Below are positions 15,212-23,917 of a stretch of 37,745 nucleotides of DNA, one piece after another. The stretch is taken from contig DAHUXR010000042.1 of the NCBI GenBank assembly GCA_027307045.1, forward strand, positions 1 to 37,745, read 5' to 3'. This DNA comes from Acidobacteriaceae bacterium (lineage in GTDB: Bacteria; Acidobacteriota; Terriglobia; Terriglobales; Acidobacteriaceae). Below the pieces are notes generated by a model that ran no database searches, was not told the DNA's origin, and saw nothing but the letters and a program-made list of their open reading frames with translations. Made by a program: the position numbers and the translations under genes. Numbering within the stretch: the first letter of the stretch is position 1; the number at the start of each line of letters is the position of its first letter.

Positions 15212-15634
15212 TTTCTTCTTCTTGTCCATCACAATGTCATGCTTGGCCTGGCATTCCGTGGCGGGATCCATGGTGGCCACGCCGACGAGGTCATCTTTTT
15301 TGGCGTTGAACTCGACCGGCGGCTTGCGGACTTTGATGGGGATACCAATAAATTTAGCTTTGCCCCGATCGTTGGTGTAAACGCCCATATCGAGCTTGTG
15401 CGCGCCAAATGCGCCATATGCCAGATGAACGTCGATTCGCGCCGCGTAGACCGGCTTGCCGTCTGAGTCAGTGACGGAGAACTCAATGGAGCAAGGCCCG
15501 GAGGTTCCGTCGGTTACGGGAATATCATCAGACTTCGGTGACGGCGCGGGTTGCTGTGATTGCGCGGCAAGCGCGAGAGACATACCGATCATCGGGAATG
15601 TGCAGGCAAGAATGACGTGAAAAGCTCTTTTCAT
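15209..15634 (-). CDS. Small exported protein with a carboxypeptidase-regulatory-like beta domain
   Basis: The gene encodes 141 residues from the ATG at 15634. The signal peptide is MKRAFHVILACTFPMIGMSL, ending around ALAAQ, followed by a Q/P/S linker. The mature domain (about 48-125) has the pattern IEFSVTDSDGKPVYAARIDV, later YTNDRGKAKFIGIPI. This is typical of the transthyretin-like/Ig-like 'carboxypeptidase regulatory' fold used for binding or as a spacer in envelope proteins. The tail is KKKK. Two cysteines (PCSIEF and ATECQA) could form a disulphide. It is monocistronic, and its exact role is unknown. Confidence 0.65.
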   Translation of the reverse strand: MKRAFHVILACTFPMIGMSLALAAQSQQPAPSPKSDDIPVTDGTSGPCSIEFSVTDSDGKPVYAARIDVHLAYGAFGAHKLDMGVYTNDRGKAKFIGIPIKVRKPPVEFNAKKDDLVGVATMDPATECQAKHDIVMDKKKK

Positions 15635-15715
15635 AAGCTGCTCTGATTATAAGGGCATCGCCCTGCGAGTCCCCCAAACTATCAAGTCAAACAGGAGAGC
15701 TTGATGCCCGACGAA

Positions 15716-16570
15716 TCAGTGGGCCGCGACGCTCTTAGCGCTATGCAATAATTCCTGCATCGCGGCAGTCACCGCGTCCGGCGTTTCCAGACAGCTGCTG
15801 TGGCCTGCGCCGGGAATATTGACCAGCCGAGCGCCGCGAATGCCGGCGGCCATGCTTTTTGAGTTGGCTGGCGGCTGCGCCGTGTCATCCTCACCGGTGA
15901 TGATCAGCGTGGGACAGCGGATGGCGGCCAGTTCGTCGGCACGGAACTCACGGCGATTCATTACAGCCAGCAATGATGGAGCGATGTTGCGTGGACGCGC
16001 CCGCAGTTTTCCTGTCCATTGTTCCAGCATCGCTCGACGTTCCGCGCTCCTGCGTGTGGTCTGGCCGAAAAGTTCTTTGACGGCAATCGAAGTAAAGGGC
16101 GCGGGACTGAAAATCTTTACCATCTGGGCCAGAAAAGCATACTTAGCGCGGTTCAGCGGCTTTTCTTTGGTCGCGGTGGTATTCATCAGCGTGAGCGTGC
16201 GGACCAGTTCGGGATGGTGCGCGGCCAGGCGCATGCCCACAAAGCCTCCCATGGAAAGGCCGGCGAAGTGGCAGGGAGCGGCATGCAAGGCCTTGATGAG
16301 CGCTGCCGCGTCATCGGCGAGCGTGTCCATATCATAGCCAAACTGCAAATCTGGCGAATGACTTCCGGCGGAGCCGTAGCCTGGATCGTCGGATAGGCCC
16401 TGCGCGCGATGGTCATAGGCGATCACGCGATATTGCTTTTCAAAGACGGCGCGTTGCGGCTCAAACATGGTGTGGTCCATCAGCAGGCCGTGCGAGAAGA
16501 CGATTGTTTCCGGGCCGCTGCCGGACTCTTTGTAGAAGAGGTTGACGCCGTTGACCTGGATTGTGGGCAT
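15716..16570 (-). CDS. Alpha/beta hydrolase fold protein
   Basis: The gene encodes 284 residues from the ATG at 16570. The family landmarks are in order: oxyanion loop FSHGLLMD (residues 26-33), AYDHRAQGLSDDP, nucleophile elbow GLSMGG (Ser106), the acid in IITGEDDTAQ, and the histidine in PGAGHSSCLE near the C-terminus. There is no signal peptide, so it is cytoplasmic. It resembles the 3-oxoadipate enol-lactonase/haloperoxidase/esterase branch, but the substrate cannot be told. It is divergent from polX, and its upstream region shares a 35-bp mirrored sequence with that of polX. Confidence 0.85.
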   Translation of the reverse strand: MPTIQVNGVNLFYKESGSGPETIVFSHGLLMDHTMFEPQRAVFEKQYRVIAYDHRAQGLSDDPGYGSAGSHSPDLQFGYDMDTLADDAAALIKALHAAPCHFAGLSMGGFVGMRLAAHHPELVRTLTLMNTTATKEKPLNRAKYAFLAQMVKIFSPAPFTSIAVKELFGQTTRRSAERRAMLEQWTGKLRARPRNIAPSLLAVMNRREFRADELAAIRCPTLIITGEDDTAQPPANSKSMAAGIRGARLVNIPGAGHSSCLETPDAVTAAMQELLHSAKSVAAH

Positions 16571-16580
16571 TTTGTTTTAA

Positions 16581-16782
16581 ATCTCGAGCGGAGCGAGAGA
16601 TCGCTATTGTAACGAATAATTCTTTGGACACCATAGCCGCTTTTCGTTAGCGGTTCAGAATCTCAACTTGTCGAAGTGGGAGATCCCTATCATCGTTCGG
16701 ACTTTTCAGGTTTATCGATGATCGCTTCTGCACAAGCCTTCCCGCTATCGTTACAATAGGGTTCTCTCGCTACGCTCGAGAT
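16581..16782. promoter_or_regulatory. Mirrored 35-bp arms between the hydrolase gene and polX (likely divergent promoters)
   Basis: TCGTTACAATAG followed by CTCTCGCTNCGCTCGAGAT is present at 16748-16782 (plus) and, in reverse complement, at 16581-16615, with 3 mismatches in 35. Each arm contains TACAAT, a good -10 box pointing outward toward its gene, and an internal CTCG...CGAG hairpin in the would-be 5' leader. For polX a TGCACA box lies 17 bp upstream of TACAAT; the other arm has no clear -35. Confidence 0.6.
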
Positions 16783-16790
16783 GTTACTTC

Positions 16791-18548
16791 ATGGACAACA
16801 AAGCCATCGCCAATATCTTTTATGAAACCGCTGACCTGATGAAGGTCGCCAATGAAGACGGGTTTCGCATCCGCTCGTATGAGCGCGCGGCGGAGGCGCT
16901 GGAAGGCTGGCCGCAACAGGTTTCGACGATGGCGGAGAAGGAGTTGCTGGAGATTCCCGGGATCGGGAAAAGCATGGCGGCGAACATCCGCCAGCTGAAC
17001 ACGACCGGCAAACTCGACTTCCACCAGCAGATGCTCGAGAAATTCCACCCGTCGATGCTGGACCTGCTCAAGATTTCTGGCCTGGGCCCGAAGACCATTG
17101 CGCTGATCTGGGATGCATTTCAAATTTGCGACGTGGAAGGCGTGGCCAAGCTGGCCAGCGAAGGCAAACTGCGCACCTTGCCGCGCCTGAGCGAAAAGTC
17201 AGAACAGAAGATACTGAAGTCGATTGAGAACTACCGCCAGCTCACCGGGCGATTTCTGCTCAATACCGCAGACGAAATTGCCACCAAGATGACAGAGTTC
17301 CTGGCGGGATTGCCGGGCGTGGAAAAAGTTACGCCTGCGGGATCGCTGCGTCGCGGCCGTGAAACCGTGGGCGATCTGGATCTGCTCGTCACGGGCAAAT
17401 GCTGCGATACGGATTCGCAGCGCAATGCCGTCATCGAGCGCATTGTCAGCTTTCCGGGAATTCTTGAGGTTCTGGCCAAGGGCGAGAACAAAGTCAGCTT
17501 TAAGCTGCGCAGCGGCATGCAGGTGGATGTGCGCCTGCTTCCGCCGGATTCTTTTGGCGCTGCGATGCAATACTTTACCGGTTCCAAAAACCATAACGTG
17601 CAGCTGCGCCAGCGCGCAATCAAGCAGGGCTACACGCTCAATGAATACGGGCTGGTGCGCGTGGAAGACAACAAGCGCGTGGCGGGAAAAACGGAAGAAG
17701 AAATTTACAGGAAGCTGGGCCTGAAATTTATTCCACCGGAGCTGCGCGAAGATTGCGGCGAAATACAGGCCGCGGCAGAGGACAAGCTGCCGGAGTTGAT
17801 AACACAGGCTGATATCCAGGGCGACGTGCACATGCATACCGTGGAGACGGACGGCAAATGCACCATTGAAGAGATGGCGCTGGCGGCGCGGGAGCGCGGC
17901 TATAAATACATGGCCATTACCGACCACTCGAAGAACCTGGCGTTCGCCAACGGGCTGGATGACAAGCGCGCCGAAGCCCACATCAAGAAGATACGCGCGG
18001 CGTCGAAGCAGATCGAAGGCATCACAATTTTTGCCGGCATTGAAGTTGACATACTGGCCGATGGCGAACTTGATCTTTCCGACCCGGTGCTCGAGCAGAT
18101 GGATATCGTGATCGCCAGCGTGCATTCACACTTCAACCAGGAGCCGGCGCAGATGACCGACCGCCTGCTGCGCGTGATTGCGAACCCCAACACATCGTTG
18201 ATGGGACATCCCACAGGACGAATGCTGCTGCGGCGTGAAGGCTTCAGCTTTGATTACGACAAAGTGTTCACCGCCGCTGCCAAAGCGGGCGTGGCCATGG
18301 AGCAGAATGCGTATCCTGACCGGCTCGACCTGCGTGACCAGCATCTGCGCATGGCCAAAGCCAAGGGCGTGAAATTCATCATTAATACTGACGCGCATCA
18401 CACCTCGCACATGGAGAAAATCCGCTATGGTGTTTTGCAGCTTCGCCGCGCGTGGCTGACGAAGCAGGACGTGCTGAATACGCTGCCGTCGGCAGAGTTC
18501 GCAAAGATCGTGCGCAGGGGCAGGCCGGTACTGGCGGAAATTGCTTAG
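16791..18548 (+). CDS. polX: DNA polymerase X family protein with PHP domain
   Basis: The gene encodes 585 residues from the ATG at 16791. The N-terminal helix-hairpin-helix region includes IPGIGKSMA (55-63) and ISGLGPKTI (95-103). The nucleotidyltransferase palm carries GSLRRGRETVGDLDLLV (184-200), with catalytic D195 and D197 and a third Asp in MQVDVRLL (D246). A PHP phosphoesterase domain runs from GDVHMHTVETDG (344-355) through AITDHS to the C-terminus, with further ligands in FAGIEVDIL, IASVHSHF and NTDAHH. This is the standard bacterial PolX layout of gap-filling polymerase plus 3'-5' exonuclease, used in base excision and end repair. All visible metal ligands are kept, so it should be active. 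Confidence 0.95.
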   Translation: MDNKAIANIFYETADLMKVANEDGFRIRSYERAAEALEGWPQQVSTMAEKELLEIPGIGKSMAANIRQLNTTGKLDFHQQMLEKFHPSMLDLLKISGLGPKTIALIWDAFQICDVEGVAKLASEGKLRTLPRLSEKSEQKILKSIENYRQLTGRFLLNTADEIATKMTEFLAGLPGVEKVTPAGSLRRGRETVGDLDLLVTGKCCDTDSQRNAVIERIVSFPGILEVLAKGENKVSFKLRSGMQVDVRLLPPDSFGAAMQYFTGSKNHNVQLRQRAIKQGYTLNEYGLVRVEDNKRVAGKTEEEIYRKLGLKFIPPELREDCGEIQAAAEDKLPELITQADIQGDVHMHTVETDGKCTIEEMALAARERGYKYMAITDHSKNLAFANGLDDKRAEAHIKKIRAASKQIEGITIFAGIEVDILADGELDLSDPVLEQMDIVIASVHSHFNQEPAQMTDRLLRVIANPNTSLMGHPTGRMLLRREGFSFDYDKVFTAAAKAGVAMEQNAYPDRLDLRDQHLRMAKAKGVKFIINTDAHHTSHMEKIRYGVLQLRRAWLTKQDVLNTLPSAEFAKIVRRGRPVLAEIA

Positions 18549-18623
18549 TGCAGCGCCTTCTCTATGTTGCGTTGGCCGTGATTTCAGCATCTCACAAGAG
18601 TATGCTGTTCCCGGAGCAACTCT

Positions 18624-19256
18624 ATGCCTGACGAGACTAAGCCCACACCGCCGCCGCCCAGCAATCCACCCAATGCCAAGGCACCCGCGAAGGCCAAGCC
18701 CGCCGAAGCACCCGACCTGGGACACATCCCCATTACAGAAGAGATGGACAGCGCCAAGTGGACGCTCCCGCCCATTGTGCCGCTGCTCATAGCCGCGGTC
18801 GTCGTGGGAATTCTGGTGGCGGTGGTGGCGCTCTCAAACCGGACGAAGCCGAGCGCAGCGCTGGCCATTACCAAGGTGGTTTCAGCCGCGCAGGAAAGCA
18901 ATACCATGGTGGCCATCCAGATCAAGCTGGATAACCAGGTTGAAGGCCCACTGTGGATCAAGCAAATCCAGGCCGAGGTAGAGACGCCGGACGGCAGGAA
19001 ATATAGCGACAACGCGGCCCCGGCAGTGGATGCACCGCGCTACGTCGAGGCGTTCCCCGCGCTGGGCGAGGCAAAGGCCGATTGGCTGAAGGAAGAGCTG
19101 AAGATTCCCACCAAAACCTCTTTCAATGGCGTGGGGATTTTTTCTTTTCCCGTGGACAAGGCGGCGTTTGACAAGCGCAAACAGGTAACGATCCGCATAC
19201 AACTTTATGACCGGCCAACGCTGGTAGCGACGAACACGCCCACCCCGGCGCCCTGA
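18624..19256 (+). CDS. Unknown membrane-anchored protein with proline-rich N-terminus
   Basis: The gene encodes 210 residues from the ATG at 18624 (GGAG about 8 bp upstream). The first 45 residues are Pro/Ala/Lys-rich and cytoplasmic (TPPPPSNPPNAKAPAKAK). One membrane helix spans residues 51-70 (IVPLLIAAVVVGILVAVVAL). The C-terminal domain of about 130 residues is predicted beta-rich and exported (MVAIQIKLDNQVEGPLWIKQ, TIRIQLYDRPTLVATNTP). It resembles small single-pass proteins with an immunoglobulin-like external domain, without a nameable family. It is 75 bp downstream of polX on the same strand and may be co-transcribed. Confidence 0.65.
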   Translation: MPDETKPTPPPPSNPPNAKAPAKAKPAEAPDLGHIPITEEMDSAKWTLPPIVPLLIAAVVVGILVAVVALSNRTKPSAALAITKVVSAAQESNTMVAIQIKLDNQVEGPLWIKQIQAEVETPDGRKYSDNAAPAVDAPRYVEAFPALGEAKADWLKEELKIPTKTSFNGVGIFSFPVDKAAFDKRKQVTIRIQLYDRPTLVATNTPTPAP

Positions 19257-19372
19257 GGTTCCCCCAAAGGCCCACGAGCCTGCGGGTCCAATCGCAGCGG
19301 CGTGCTTAACTCTGGCATGGCAAGCAGCACCAACTGGATTTAAGCCTGCGCGCTTTGAAGTTGCCGGTTTTC

Positions 19373-19414
19373 AATTTGGATTTCTGGGGGCAATTTTGGC
19401 ATTTCTGGCAATCT
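19373..19414. repeat. TTGGCAAT-type dispersed repeat, copy 2
   Basis: The sequence from AATTTGGATTTCTGGGGG to TTCTGGCAATCTT is the partner of the copy at 15168-15211, in the same orientation and 4.2 kb away. It lies in the leader region of dnaE. Confidence 0.5.
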
Positions 19415-19435
19415 TTTCCACATTCTTACCTGAAA

Positions 19436-19463
19436 TCCACAGCACAAAATAAGCGACTATAAT
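19436..19463 (+). promoter_or_regulatory. Predicted promoter of the dnaE-accA-kinase operon
   Basis: A perfect TATAAT (19458-19463) follows TCCACA (19436-19441, four of six consensus bases) with a 16-bp spacer. Transcription would start about 10 bp before the dnaE ATG, giving a very short leader. Confidence 0.5.
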
Positions 19464-19480
19464 TGTGTATAACGCTTCCC

Positions 19481-22400
19481 ATGTCTGAATTCGTCCATCT
19501 CCATCTACATACCGATTACTCCTTGCTGGACGGGGCCTGCGGTGTCGATGGCCTGATCAAACGTGTCGCCGATATCGGCCAGACGGCCGTGGCCATGACC
19601 GACCATGGGAATATTTACGGCACAGTGGAATTTGTGGAGGCGGCGCAGAAGAAGAACATCAAGCCGATCGTCGGCTGCGAACTTTACGTCTGCAAAAAAG
19701 ACGACCACCGCGCTCCGCCTGAAGGCGATACCTATAACCATCTGCTGGTGCTGGCCGAAAATGAAGAAGGCTATCGCAACCTGATCAAGATCACCTCGGA
19801 AGCCAGCATGCACGGCTTCTATTACAAGCCGCGTATCAGCAAAAAGTTTCTGGCGGAACATTCTTCCGGTCTTATCGGCCTGAGTGGCTGCCTGGCCGGC
19901 GAGGTCTGCGAAAATCTGCTGGAAGGGAAGTACGACGCCGCTCGCGGCGCTGCCAGCTTTTATCGTGAGATATTCGGCAAAGACAACTTCTTCATCGAGA
20001 TACAGGACCAGGGCCTGCCGGAAGAGCACCGCATCCATGCCGACCTGATGCGAATAGAAAAAGAGCTCGGTATTCCCATGGTGGCCACCAATGACAGCCA
20101 CTATCTCTGTGAAGATGACGCCCACGCGCAGGACGTGCTGGTCTGCGTGCAGACGGGCAAGTCCGTCAATGACACGAACCGCCTTAAGTTCCACGGCAAC
20201 CAGTTTTTTGTGAAGACCGCGGACGAAATGAAGCAGCTCTTCAATGGCCGTGAAGATGTGCTGAAGCAATCGCTGGCCATTGCCGAACGCTGCAATTTCA
20301 AGCTGAACAAGGTCAAGAATCCTTTTCCGGAATTCACGGTCCCTGACGGTTTCACCCTGGACAGCTACTTTGAGCACGTGGCGCGTGAAGGTTTTGCCCG
20401 GAGATGGGAAAGCCTGGGGTTGATTGAAGCTGCGGGCCGTTTGAAGAAGTCGCGTACCGATTATGACCAGCGACTGGCGCGCGAGATCGCCATCATCCAG
20501 CAAATGAAGTTCTCAGGATATTTTCTGATCGTCTGGGACTTCATCCGCTACGCGCGTGAGCATTCCATTCCTGTTGGCCCAGGCCGCGGATCGGCCGCCG
20601 GAGCTCTAGTCGCTTACGCCATGGGCATCACGGACATTGATCCTCTGCAGCATGAGCTGCTGTTTGAGCGCTTCCTGAATCCTGAGCGCGTGTCTTTGCC
20701 TGATATCGATATCGATTTCTGCATGAACCGACGCGGAGAGGTCATCAACTACGTCACGCAGAAATACGGGCGTGAGAACGTGGCGCAGATCATCACCTTT
20801 GGCACCATGGCGGCCAAAGCGGCTATTAAAGACGTGGGTCGCGCCATGGACATTCCTTATGCCGACGTTGACCGCATTGCCAAGATGGTGCCCAACACCA
20901 TTGGGATCACGCTGCCGCAGGTGCTTGATGACCCCGGCCCGCTTCAGGAAGCCTACGAAAAAGAAATTCAGGTGCGTGAGCTGATTGACACCGCGCTCAA
21001 GCTGGAAGGTCTGGTGCGAAACTCCGGCGTGCACGCCGCGGGCGTGGTGATCTCTCCCAAGCCGCTCACTGAACTGGTTCCGCTGCACAAGACCAAGAAC
21101 GACGAAATCGTGACCGCCTATGACATGAAGGCGATCGAGAAAATGGGCCTGCTCAAGATGGACTTTTTGGGGCTCACCACGCTCACTATCGTCGATGATG
21201 CATTGAAGCTGATTGCGCAGCGCGGCACGGCCATTGATCTGGAAAAGATTCCGCTAGACGATCCCAAGACCTACGAAAGCGTTTTTCACACCGGACTTAC
21301 CTCCGGCATCTTTCAGTTTGAATCCGGCGGCATGACGGACGTGCTGCGGCGTTACAAGCCCAGTTCGATTGATGACCTTACGGCGCTCAACGCGCTCTAT
21401 CGCCCCGGCCCAATTCAGGGCGGCATGATTGACGACTTTATTGATCGCAAGTGGGGACGAAAAAAAGTCGAGTACGAGCTGCCGCAGTTGGAACAGCTGC
21501 TGAAAGAGACGCTCGGCGTCATTGTCTACCAGGAACAGGTCATGCAGATCGCCAACGTGCTGGCCGGCTATTCACTGGGTGAAGCCGACCTGCTGCGGCG
21601 GGCGATGGGAAAGAAAAACCCTGAAGAAATGGCGGCGCAGCGCCAGCGCTTTGTACAAGGCGCGGTGGAGCGCGGCTTCCCGGAAAAGAAGATCGTCAAG
21701 ATCTTTGATCTCATGGAGCAGTTCGCCGGATACGGTTTCAACAAGTCGCACTCCGCGGCCTATGCGCTGCTGGCTTACCAGACCGCCTATCTCAAAACGC
21801 ATTATCCGGTGGAATTCATGGCTGCCTTGCTGACCTCGCAGATGGGCAACACGGACAACGTGGTCAAGTACATCAACGAATGCCGTGAGATGGAAATTCC
21901 AGTTGAGCCGCCCAACATCAACGTGAGCGACGCCTATTTCACGCCGCACGACAATGCTATCCGTTTTGGACTTGCGGCAGTCAAGAACGTTGGACGCAAC
22001 GCTATTGAATCGATCACCACAGCGCGCAAAGAGCTTGGCCGGTTCAGCTCGATCTTTGAATTTTGCGAGAAGGTCGATCTTCGTCTGCTGAACAAGCGCG
22101 TACTGGAATCTTTGAACAAAGCCGGCGCGCTCGATGATTTTGGCTATCGCGCCCAGATCATGGCCGTATTGGACAAAGCCATGGAGCGCGCGCAGAAGAC
22201 GCAGCACGACGCAGCAATGGGTCAGCACGGACTCTTTGGCGTCTTTCAGGAAGAAGAATCGAACGGTTCCGGCGAAAAGCTCCCCAACGTTCCTGAATGG
22301 GACGAACACCAGCGCCTTGCCAACGAAAAAGAAGTGCTGGGCTTCTTTATTACCGGCCATCCGCTGGAAAAGTATAAGGACAAGCTGGAAGACTTCAGGG

Positions 22401-22948
22401 CGTTGTCGGTCGAAACCATCAGCGCCATGACCAAGGGCACTGACCGCGATGAGATCAACACCGCCGGCATGGTTTCCAATGTGCGCGTGCTGAAGTCGCG
22501 CAAGGGCGATCTGTACGCCCAAGCGGTGCTGGAAGATATGACTGGCACCATTGAAGCCGTCGTCTTCCCCGACGCCTACAAACGGCTGGCGACGATCCTT
22601 AAGCAGGAGATTCCCATGCTGGTGCGCGCCAGCGTGCGGGTGGAAGAAGGCTCGAATCCCAAGGTTATCATCACCGGGCTGACGCCGCTGGAAGAAGCCA
22701 AGCCCAAACTACCTCGCTCCATCCGCATCCGCGTGCCGCTGGATACCGCTACGGAAGCCACGGTTGACGCCCTGCACGCCATTTGTGACGAGCGCAAAGG
22801 CGAGGCCAAGGTGTTGTTTGACGTGGAACGTACCGGCGACTTCATGGTAGTGATGGAAGCGGAAAGATATAATATTTGTCCAGACCGCAGTTTTATTGCC
22901 CGGGTCGAAGAATTGATGGGGCGCGGAGCGGTCAGGGTCATAGATTGA
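19481..22948 (+). CDS. dnaE: DNA polymerase III alpha subunit
   Basis: The gene encodes 1155 residues from the ATG at 19481; the frame extends to 19463, but MSEFVHLHLHTDYS is the family start. The domain order is standard: PHP domain (HLHTDYSLLDG at 6-16, AMTDHGN), polymerase palm with PGRGSAAGALVAY and the catalytic triad in LPDIDIDF (about 406-413), thumb/fingers, helix-hairpin-helix region, and an OB fold at about 990-1070 (TAGMVSNVRVL, AVVFPDAYKR). It is the replicative polymerase of the DnaE1 type. It ends 13 bp before accA, a dnaE-accA order also found in Escherichia coli. No truncation is seen. Confidence 0.97.
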   Translation: MSEFVHLHLHTDYSLLDGACGVDGLIKRVADIGQTAVAMTDHGNIYGTVEFVEAAQKKNIKPIVGCELYVCKKDDHRAPPEGDTYNHLLVLAENEEGYRNLIKITSEASMHGFYYKPRISKKFLAEHSSGLIGLSGCLAGEVCENLLEGKYDAARGAASFYREIFGKDNFFIEIQDQGLPEEHRIHADLMRIEKELGIPMVATNDSHYLCEDDAHAQDVLVCVQTGKSVNDTNRLKFHGNQFFVKTADEMKQLFNGREDVLKQSLAIAERCNFKLNKVKNPFPEFTVPDGFTLDSYFEHVAREGFARRWESLGLIEAAGRLKKSRTDYDQRLAREIAIIQQMKFSGYFLIVWDFIRYAREHSIPVGPGRGSAAGALVAYAMGITDIDPLQHELLFERFLNPERVSLPDIDIDFCMNRRGEVINYVTQKYGRENVAQIITFGTMAAKAAIKDVGRAMDIPYADVDRIAKMVPNTIGITLPQVLDDPGPLQEAYEKEIQVRELIDTALKLEGLVRNSGVHAAGVVISPKPLTELVPLHKTKNDEIVTAYDMKAIEKMGLLKMDFLGLTTLTIVDDALKLIAQRGTAIDLEKIPLDDPKTYESVFHTGLTSGIFQFESGGMTDVLRRYKPSSIDDLTALNALYRPGPIQGGMIDDFIDRKWGRKKVEYELPQLEQLLKETLGVIVYQEQVMQIANVLAGYSLGEADLLRRAMGKKNPEEMAAQRQRFVQGAVERGFPEKKIVKIFDLMEQFAGYGFNKSHSAAYALLAYQTAYLKTHYPVEFMAALLTSQMGNTDNVVKYINECREMEIPVEPPNINVSDAYFTPHDNAIRFGLAAVKNVGRNAIESITTARKELGRFSSIFEFCEKVDLRLLNKRVLESLNKAGALDDFGYRAQIMAVLDKAMERAQKTQHDAAMGQHGLFGVFQEEESNGSGEKLPNVPEWDEHQRLANEKEVLGFFITGHPLEKYKDKLEDFRALSVETISAMTKGTDRDEINTAGMVSNVRVLKSRKGDLYAQAVLEDMTGTIEAVVFPDAYKRLATILKQEIPMLVRASVRVEEGSNPKVIITGLTPLEEAKPKLPRSIRIRVPLDTATEATVDALHAICDERKGEAKVLFDVERTGDFMVVMEAERYNICPDRSFIARVEELMGRGAVRVID

Positions 22949-22961
22949 GCAGGAGCTTTTT

Positions 22962-23915
22962 TTGGATCCAGCAGTGAAAGCGCAGCGCCAGTTAGAGGTC
23001 ATTGAAGGGCAGGTTGCCCAGCTAGAAACGCGCGCCGGCGCTGACCATGAAGCTCGCCTGCAATTGAAGCACCTGCAACACCAGATCAATTTTCTTCGCG
23101 AACAGATTCGCCTCCACATCAATGCCTGGCAAAAGACTGAGCTGGCGCGGCACTCCCAGCGCCCGTTCACCATGGACTACGTGGAGCGCCTTTTCACCGA
23201 CTGGAGTGAGATCCACGGCGATCGCGGCTTTGGCGACGACGTGGCCATCATGTGCGGCATGGCACGTTATCGCGGCGAAAACGTAATGGTCATTGGCCAC
23301 CAGAAAGGCCGTGATACCAAGCAGCGCGTTTACCGTAACTTTGGCCAGGCCAATCCGGAAGGCTATCGCAAGGCGCTGCGCTGCATGAAGATGGCGGAAA
23401 AATTTGGCCGTCCTATCTTCACCTTCGTCGATACTCCGGGCGCGTATCCCGGTTTAGGCGCGGAAGAGCGCGGCCAGGCGGAAGCCATTGCGCGCAACCT
23501 GCGGGAGATGGCGCGGATTGAAGTGCCGATCATCACCACTATCACGGGCGAAGGCGGCAGCGGCGGCGCGCTGGCCATTGCCGTGGCTGATCGCGTGTTC
23601 ATGATGGAGAATTCGGTGTATTCCGTCATTTCGCCCGAAGGCTGCGCTTCCATCATGTGGCGCGACGCGTCCAAGAAAGAGATCGCGGCGCAGGCATTGC
23701 GCATTACGGCCCCCGATCTGAAGGAAATGGCAATCATCGACGAGATCATTCCCGAGCCTGACGGCGGCGCGCACCTTGACCATGACGCCGCGGCAGCCAT
23801 GGTGGATGAAGTCCTTCTCAAGCACTTTAACGAGCTGAAACACCAGCCGGTGCGGCAGCTCCTTGACGGCCGTTACAACAAGTTCCGCCAGATGGCCCAG
23901 TTTTATACGGAATAA
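22962..23915 (+). CDS. accA: Acetyl-CoA carboxylase carboxyltransferase subunit alpha
   Basis: The gene encodes 317 residues from a TTG start (AGGAG 6 bp upstream; no earlier ATG fits). It has the expected coiled N-terminus (ERRAGADHEARLQL-like helices, about 1-60) and the crotonase-fold body: HGDRGFGDDVAIMCG, GHQKGRDTKQRVYRNFG, FVDTPGAYPGLGAEERGQAE, GEGGSGGALAI and SPEGCASIMWRD. With AccD it transfers the carboxyl group from biotin to acetyl-CoA, the committed step of fatty acid synthesis. It lies between dnaE and a GHMP kinase with gaps of 13 and 2 bp, so the three are one operon. Confidence 0.96.
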   Translation: MDPAVKAQRQLEVIEGQVAQLETRAGADHEARLQLKHLQHQINFLREQIRLHINAWQKTELARHSQRPFTMDYVERLFTDWSEIHGDRGFGDDVAIMCGMARYRGENVMVIGHQKGRDTKQRVYRNFGQANPEGYRKALRCMKMAEKFGRPIFTFVDTPGAYPGLGAEERGQAEAIARNLREMARIEVPIITTITGEGGSGGALAIAVADRVFMMENSVYSVISPEGCASIMWRDASKKEIAAQALRITAPDLKEMAIIDEIIPEPDGGAHLDHDAAAAMVDEVLLKHFNELKHQPVRQLLDGRYNKFRQMAQFYTE

Positions 23916-23917
23916 AT

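Noticed and set aside
17199-18125. Long open frame on the minus strand inside polX
   Set aside because: It is antisense to a fully conserved polymerase/PHP gene, and its composition is typical of a shadow frame.
21572-22522. Long open frame on the minus strand inside dnaE
   Set aside because: It is antisense to conserved dnaE sequence and has no family features.
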